Assembly: GCA_036653735.1 (NCBI GenBank)
Contig: JAVVTI010000035.1
Coordinates: forward strand, 1-9,297
DNA: 9,297 nucleotides
Direction of reading: 5' to 3'
Source: CAVCAD01 sp036653735
GTDB lineage: Bacteria > Bacillota_I > Bacilli_A > RF39 > UBA660
The notes beneath the pieces are model-generated. The model had not been told where the DNA came from, ran no database searches, and saw only the letters and a list, made by a program, of their open reading frames with translations. Each line of letters begins with the position of its first letter. The stretch's first letter is position 1. This document shows positions 5,854 through 9,297 of the stretch, piece after piece. A program made the translations under genes and the position numbers.

Positions 5854-6909
5854 ATGAAAGTTGTAATAACTGCTGGTGGTACAGGAGGTCATATATATCC
5901 TGCTTTAGCTGTTTATGATAAGATAATGAGTGATAAGAATAATGATGTTTTATATATTGGTACTACAGATAGAATGGAAAGTGAAATCGTACCTGATAAA
6001 GGTATTAAATACCTAGGAATAGATATAGCTGGACTTTCTAAGAATATATTTAAAAATATTAAGAATATTAAAAATATTATTAAATCTTATAATATATGTA
6101 AAAATAAGTTAAAAGAATATAAACCTGATATTGTTATAGGATTTGGTGGATATGTTACATTACCAGTTTTATATGCAGCTAAAAAGCTGCATATTAAAAC
6201 TGCTATACATGAACAAAATATTATACCAGGTAAAACTAATAAATATTTATCTAAGTTTTGTAATATAGTATTTGTTTCATTTGAAGAAAGTATTAAATAT
6301 TTTAATAATAAGAATGTTGTAGTAACAGGTAATCCTTGTGAAGAAAGAGCATTACTTATTAAAAAACAAGATAAAAAGATACTAGGATTTGATCCTAGTA
6401 AGAAACTAATTATTATAGTTATGGGTAGTTTAGGAAGTACTAGTGTTAATGAAAAACTCTGTGACTTCTTAAGAACATATAATAATAGTAATGTAGAAGT
6501 ACTCTTTATAACAGGAAAGAAAACATATACAGACCTATCTAATAACTTAATAGTACCTAATAATATTAAAATAGTACCCTTTATTAATGATTTACCCGGT
6601 ATTATGAAAAGTAGTGATGCTATAATATCTAGAGCAGGAGCATCTACTATAGCAGAGATTCTAGCTGTTAAACTACCCTCTATCTTAGTACCTAGTCCTT
6701 ATGTATCTAATAATCATCAGTACTTTAATGCTCTTGATATGCAAAATAAGAAGATAAGTATTTTATTAGAAGAAAAAGATATTAATAAAGAAGAACTTAA
6801 TAAGAAGATAGATGAAATACTTACTAATAAGACTATTAAAGATAATCTAGATAAGATTACTACTAAGAAATCTAGTAGTATAATATATGATAAAATAAAG
6901 AATATTTAA
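5854..6909 (+). CDS. murG: UDP-N-acetylglucosamine--lipid I N-acetylglucosaminyltransferase MurG
   Basis: MurG transfers GlcNAc from UDP-GlcNAc to lipid I on the inner face of the membrane, making lipid II, the unit later polymerised by FtsW-type enzymes. At 351 residues the length is normal for this GT-B (GT28) family. The N-terminal domain has the glycine-rich loop AGGTGGHIYPALAV (with His13), IGFGGYVTLP and HEQNIIPGKTN (H119-N122). The C-terminal domain has MGSLGSTSVNE and the sugar-nucleotide site SRAGASTIAE (S259 to E268) followed by LVPSPYVSNNHQ. All signature loops are intact. AAAGGAGG (5835-5842) lies 11 bases before the ATG and overlaps the stop of the preceding gene. ftsQ follows after 9 bases. 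In many genomes murG directly follows ftsW; here about 5.7 kb lies between them. Confidence 0.97.
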   Translation: MKVVITAGGTGGHIYPALAVYDKIMSDKNNDVLYIGTTDRMESEIVPDKGIKYLGIDIAGLSKNIFKNIKNIKNIIKSYNICKNKLKEYKPDIVIGFGGYVTLPVLYAAKKLHIKTAIHEQNIIPGKTNKYLSKFCNIVFVSFEESIKYFNNKNVVVTGNPCEERALLIKKQDKKILGFDPSKKLIIIVMGSLGSTSVNEKLCDFLRTYNNSNVEVLFITGKKTYTDLSNNLIVPNNIKIVPFINDLPGIMKSSDAIISRAGASTIAEILAVKLPSILVPSPYVSNNHQYFNALDMQNKKISILLEEKDINKEELNKKIDEILTNKTIKDNLDKITTKKSSSIIYDKIKNI

Positions 6910-6918
6910 GAAGGTTAT

Positions 6919-7590
6919 ATGAAACAAAAGAAAGTTAAAGTAAGAAAATTTAATATATTAAAGTTTTTAATTATTATTCTTTTTTTATATTTAATAGTTT
7001 CTGCTTGTTATAAAGTTATTAATCTACCTATTAAGAATATATATATATTTGGTAATGATATCTTAGAAGATTATGAGATAATTAATAGTGCTAAAATAGA
7101 AACTTATCCATCTTTTATAAGAAGTTATTCTTATAAAATAAAAAAGAATATTATGAAATTAAAATTAATAAAAAGTGTTAAAGTAAAAAAGAAACTATTT
7201 GGTACTATTGAAATATATGTAACTGAGAGAAAAGTTTTATTTAAAGAAGATAATGTATATACTCTAGAAGGTAATATAACTTATAAAGATAAACAATGTA
7301 TTTCTCCCATACTAGTTAATTTTGTACCTCTAGAAGTAAAGAAGAAGTTAATAGATGAAATATCTCTTATAAATAAAAATATATTAAATAAGATAAGTGA
7401 AATAGAATATAATCCTTCTTCATATGATGAGGAGAGATTTATACTTTATATGAATGATAAGAATCTTATATATATAACACTAAATAAAATAGATGTTCTT
7501 AATAGATATAATGATATAATAAAGAAACTAGATGGACATGAAGGAATACTTTATTTAGATAGTGGTAATTATTTTGAGATAAGAAAGTAG
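6919..7590 (+). CDS. ftsQ: Cell division protein FtsQ/DivIB
   Basis: This 223-residue bitopic membrane protein has the FtsQ/DivIB layout: a short basic cytoplasmic tail (KQKKVKVRK), one transmembrane helix at about 13-31, then a POTRA domain. The POTRA part begins NLPIKNIYIFGNDIL and runs through KLIKSVKVKKKLFGTIEIYVTERK (about 36-105). A beta domain and a short C-terminus follow, ending LDSGNYFEIRK. In Firmicutes the protein acts at the division septum with DivIC and FtsL to control septal peptidoglycan synthesis by FtsW and its PBP. AAGAAGG (6908-6914) precedes the ATG, right at the stop of murG, so the two are co-translated. The murG-ftsQ order is a known dcw arrangement in Bacilli. Sequence is poorly conserved in this family; the call rests on topology, the POTRA pattern and neighbours. 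Confidence 0.85.
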   Translation: MKQKKVKVRKFNILKFLIIILFLYLIVSACYKVINLPIKNIYIFGNDILEDYEIINSAKIETYPSFIRSYSYKIKKNIMKLKLIKSVKVKKKLFGTIEIYVTERKVLFKEDNVYTLEGNITYKDKQCISPILVNFVPLEVKKKLIDEISLINKNILNKISEIEYNPSSYDEERFILYMNDKNLIYITLNKIDVLNRYNDIIKKLDGHEGILYLDSGNYFEIRK

Positions 7591-7598
7591 GGTATAAT

Positions 7599-7988
7599 AT
7601 GATAAATAAGTTAAAAGAATTACTTAATAATAGTTATAGTCCATACTCTAAGTTTAGAGTAGCAGCTATTATTATAACAAATGATAATAAAGAGTTTAAT
7701 GGAGTAAATATAGAAAATATTTCATATAACTCTGCTATATGTGCTGAGCGAAGTGCTATAGTAAATGCTATAAGTAATGGATACTTAAAAGAAGATATAA
7801 AAGAACTACATTTAATGTGTGATAGTGATAAGATAAGCACACCTTGTTTTGTATGTAGACAAGTAATAAGTGAACTTATTAATAGTGATAAATATATATA
7901 TTGTTATAATAATAAAGGACAGTATACTAAATATAAAGTAGAAGAGCTATGCCCTTATCCATTTAATAAAGAAGATCTAATTAAATAA
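7599..7988 (+). CDS. cdd: Cytidine deaminase
   Basis: This enzyme deaminates cytidine and deoxycytidine to uridine and deoxyuridine in pyrimidine salvage, in the cytoplasm. The 129-residue length is normal for the small tetrameric form. SPYSKFRVAA near the start is the usual substrate-site motif. NIENISYNSAICAERSA holds the zinc ligand Cys48 and catalytic Glu50, and PCFVCRQ holds zinc ligands Cys83 and Cys86. All catalytic residues are present; PCFVC in place of the more common PCGAC is a conservative change of the spacer. The gene follows ftsQ after 8 bases with a weak AGTAGGG ribosome site (7586-7592), and its TAA overlaps the next ATG (TAATG), which suggests one transcript. A link to the cell-wall genes is not needed; it probably shares the operon by position only. 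Confidence 0.96.
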   Translation: MINKLKELLNNSYSPYSKFRVAAIIITNDNKEFNGVNIENISYNSAICAERSAIVNAISNGYLKEDIKELHLMCDSDKISTPCFVCRQVISELINSDKYIYCYNNKGQYTKYKVEELCPYPFNKEDLIK

Positions 7989-9244
7989 TGGAAATAAGTA
8001 ATAAAATAAAACAAGCTTTCTATATGTTTTATGATAATAAATATAAATCTATTATAGATGATTCCTTTAGTAGAGTATGTATTATAAGTTATAGTAACCC
8101 ATTAAATATAGATGATCCTAGTAAAAAAGAAATTAACTATAAGTATGAAATAATGTTTATTAAGTATATACAAAATTATCTAAGCAAAGAAGATAAGAGT
8201 TACTTTAATAATTGTTTATTAAATAATAAGAAACCACAATCAATACATATGACTTCTTTAGATTACTTTATATGTGGTAACTATAAAAATCCTTGCCCAT
8301 TAGATTCATTTAATAAACATAATGAAGACTTACTAAATAATCCTAATACTTCTACATACCTAAAAGATTCTATTAAAAGAACCAGAGAAAAGTTTATACA
8401 AACTATTTCAAATGATAATAACTTAAAACATATAAGCGTCTCCTCTATAGAAGATATATCTAACTATAGACAGTATTTATCATTAAAAGAAGATAAAGAA
8501 GTAATAGAAAATAGTAGTGAGTATAAATATATATCTTCTATAATAAATAGTTTATCACTAAAGGGTAAAAATACTTATTATAATGCTTATAATATAAAGA
8601 ATTCTTTTGTAGGACTATGTCCTAATATTAAAAGAAGTGATAATAGTTTATTTAATACTATTTTAATAAGCTCATCCCTAACTGATGATGAACTTATTAG
8701 AGTACTTATTCATGAATTAAACCATAATATAGAAACTAAGTTATTATCATATAGTGATACTACCTTAGAGATAGAATGTGGATTTGAAACTATAGAAGAA
8801 GACTTACTAAGTAATACTAATAAACATAGAAATATAAGAAAATATGAATACTTTAATGAAATAATAAATGAATTAATTACTGAGGATATTCTTTCTACAT
8901 ATGATCCTTTAAATAATAAGAATAATACTTTATATGAAATGCTCAGATTTCTAACAGAAGAATTTTATAATACATATAAGAATCAAATTATTGAATCAAG
9001 ACTAACACATAATAAAGAATCCTTATTAAATGTAGTAGGAATCAATAACTTTGAATCACTAAATAATTTAATAAATAGTTTTATGTCTCATTTTTCAGTA
9101 TCAAGATATAATAATACTCTTAGTGATATACATAATAATAGACAAAGTAATGATGTTTCATTATATACAAGCTATTATAATAGAGCAAAAGATATACTAA
9201 CTAATATGAATTTACATAACATAAGTGCATATACAATAAAATAA
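7988..9244 (+). CDS. Uncharacterised protein with HExxH zinc-metalloprotease motif
   Basis: I do not recognise this 418-residue protein. Its clearest feature is LIRVLIHELNHNIETK: HELNH at 242-246 is the HExxH zinc motif, set in a hydrophobic helix as usual. About 50 residues later comes FNEIINELITEDI (290-300). This resembles the NE..(N/T)E helix that gives the third, glutamate ligand in gluzincin-type peptidases; E291 or E295 is the candidate. The preceding strand NTILISSSLTDDELI fits the edge strand of a minimal metalloprotease fold. There is no signal peptide or membrane helix, so it should be cytoplasmic unless released another way. The first 200 and last 120 residues are hydrophilic, Asn/Ser/Lys-rich and without recognisable domains. 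The ATG overlaps the cdd stop, with no separate ribosome site, so translation is coupled. Substrate unknown; the protease call is an inference from two motifs. Confidence 0.72.
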   Translation: MEISNKIKQAFYMFYDNKYKSIIDDSFSRVCIISYSNPLNIDDPSKKEINYKYEIMFIKYIQNYLSKEDKSYFNNCLLNNKKPQSIHMTSLDYFICGNYKNPCPLDSFNKHNEDLLNNPNTSTYLKDSIKRTREKFIQTISNDNNLKHISVSSIEDISNYRQYLSLKEDKEVIENSSEYKYISSIINSLSLKGKNTYYNAYNIKNSFVGLCPNIKRSDNSLFNTILISSSLTDDELIRVLIHELNHNIETKLLSYSDTTLEIECGFETIEEDLLSNTNKHRNIRKYEYFNEIINELITEDILSTYDPLNNKNNTLYEMLRFLTEEFYNTYKNQIIESRLTHNKESLLNVVGINNFESLNNLINSFMSHFSVSRYNNTLSDIHNNRQSNDVSLYTSYYNRAKDILTNMNLHNISAYTIK

Positions 9245-9258
9245 TTAAATCGAAATAA

Positions 9259-9287
9259 TTGACAAACACTAGATTATTATATAAAAT
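9259..9287 (+). promoter_or_regulatory. Near-consensus promoter for a gene beyond the right edge
   Basis: A perfect -35 box TTGACA (9259-9264) is followed after exactly 17 bases by TAAAAT (9282-9287, five of six matches to TATAAT). It points rightward and starts only 14 bases after the stop of the metalloprotease gene. Transcription would begin close to the last bases of the window. It marks the start of a new transcription unit whose gene is not visible; no terminator is seen before it. Confidence 0.72.
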
Positions 9288-9297
9288 TATATTATGA

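Noticed and set aside
7634..7840. 68-residue open frame on the - strand
   Set aside because: It is antisense to cytidine deaminase, whose catalytic motifs fix the real frame.

Overview
The window comes from a very AT-rich, low-GC Gram-positive-type bacterium. It looks like an uncultured gut member of the Bacilli/Mycoplasmatota side of the Firmicutes (RF39- or Erysipelotrichia-like); that placement is inference. Tryptophan is written TGG throughout, including in the conserved EPWH motif of the carboxypeptidase. Stops are TAA, TAG and one TGA, so the standard bacterial code (table 11) applies. The cell clearly makes peptidoglycan: ftsW, murG, ftsQ/divIB and a D,D-carboxypeptidase are all here. 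Every convincing gene is on the + strand, with short or no gaps between them.

Layout. Bases 1-96 are the C-terminal end of an FtsW/RodA-type protein. After a short gap with an extended -10 promoter and a hairpin in the untranslated leader, a secretion and surface cassette runs from 247 to 4260. It holds a TasA/camelysin-like secreted protein, a SipW-like (Ser-His) signal peptidase with a large extra membrane domain, a DUF5305-like two-pass membrane protein, and a leucine-rich-repeat surface protein carrying an EGF-like cysteine segment. The last gene has an in-frame TAA stop at 3319-3321. Then come a membrane-anchored VanY-type D,D-carboxypeptidase (4282-5346) and a small membrane-anchored protein of unknown function (5390-5836).

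From 5854 the division and cell-wall theme resumes with murG and ftsQ/divIB. These are followed by cytidine deaminase (cdd) and a 418-residue unrecognised protein with an HELNH zinc-protease motif. The last 53 bases hold a near-consensus promoter (TTGACA, 17-bp spacer, TAAAAT) for a gene beyond the right edge.

How the parts fit. The two putative exported proteins of the cassette share the same unusual N-terminal pattern (GYxxFxQxLNIN). The signal peptidase next to them is of the archaeal/ER-like type that processes TasA in Bacillus. The cassette therefore reads as a dedicated system to process and display surface proteins, set between ftsW and murG, two genes that usually lie close together in the division/cell-wall (dcw) cluster. 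The points most worth a second look are the premature stop in the LRR/EGF protein, the polytopic signal-peptidase fusion, the cassette as a unit, and the new-looking metalloprotease.
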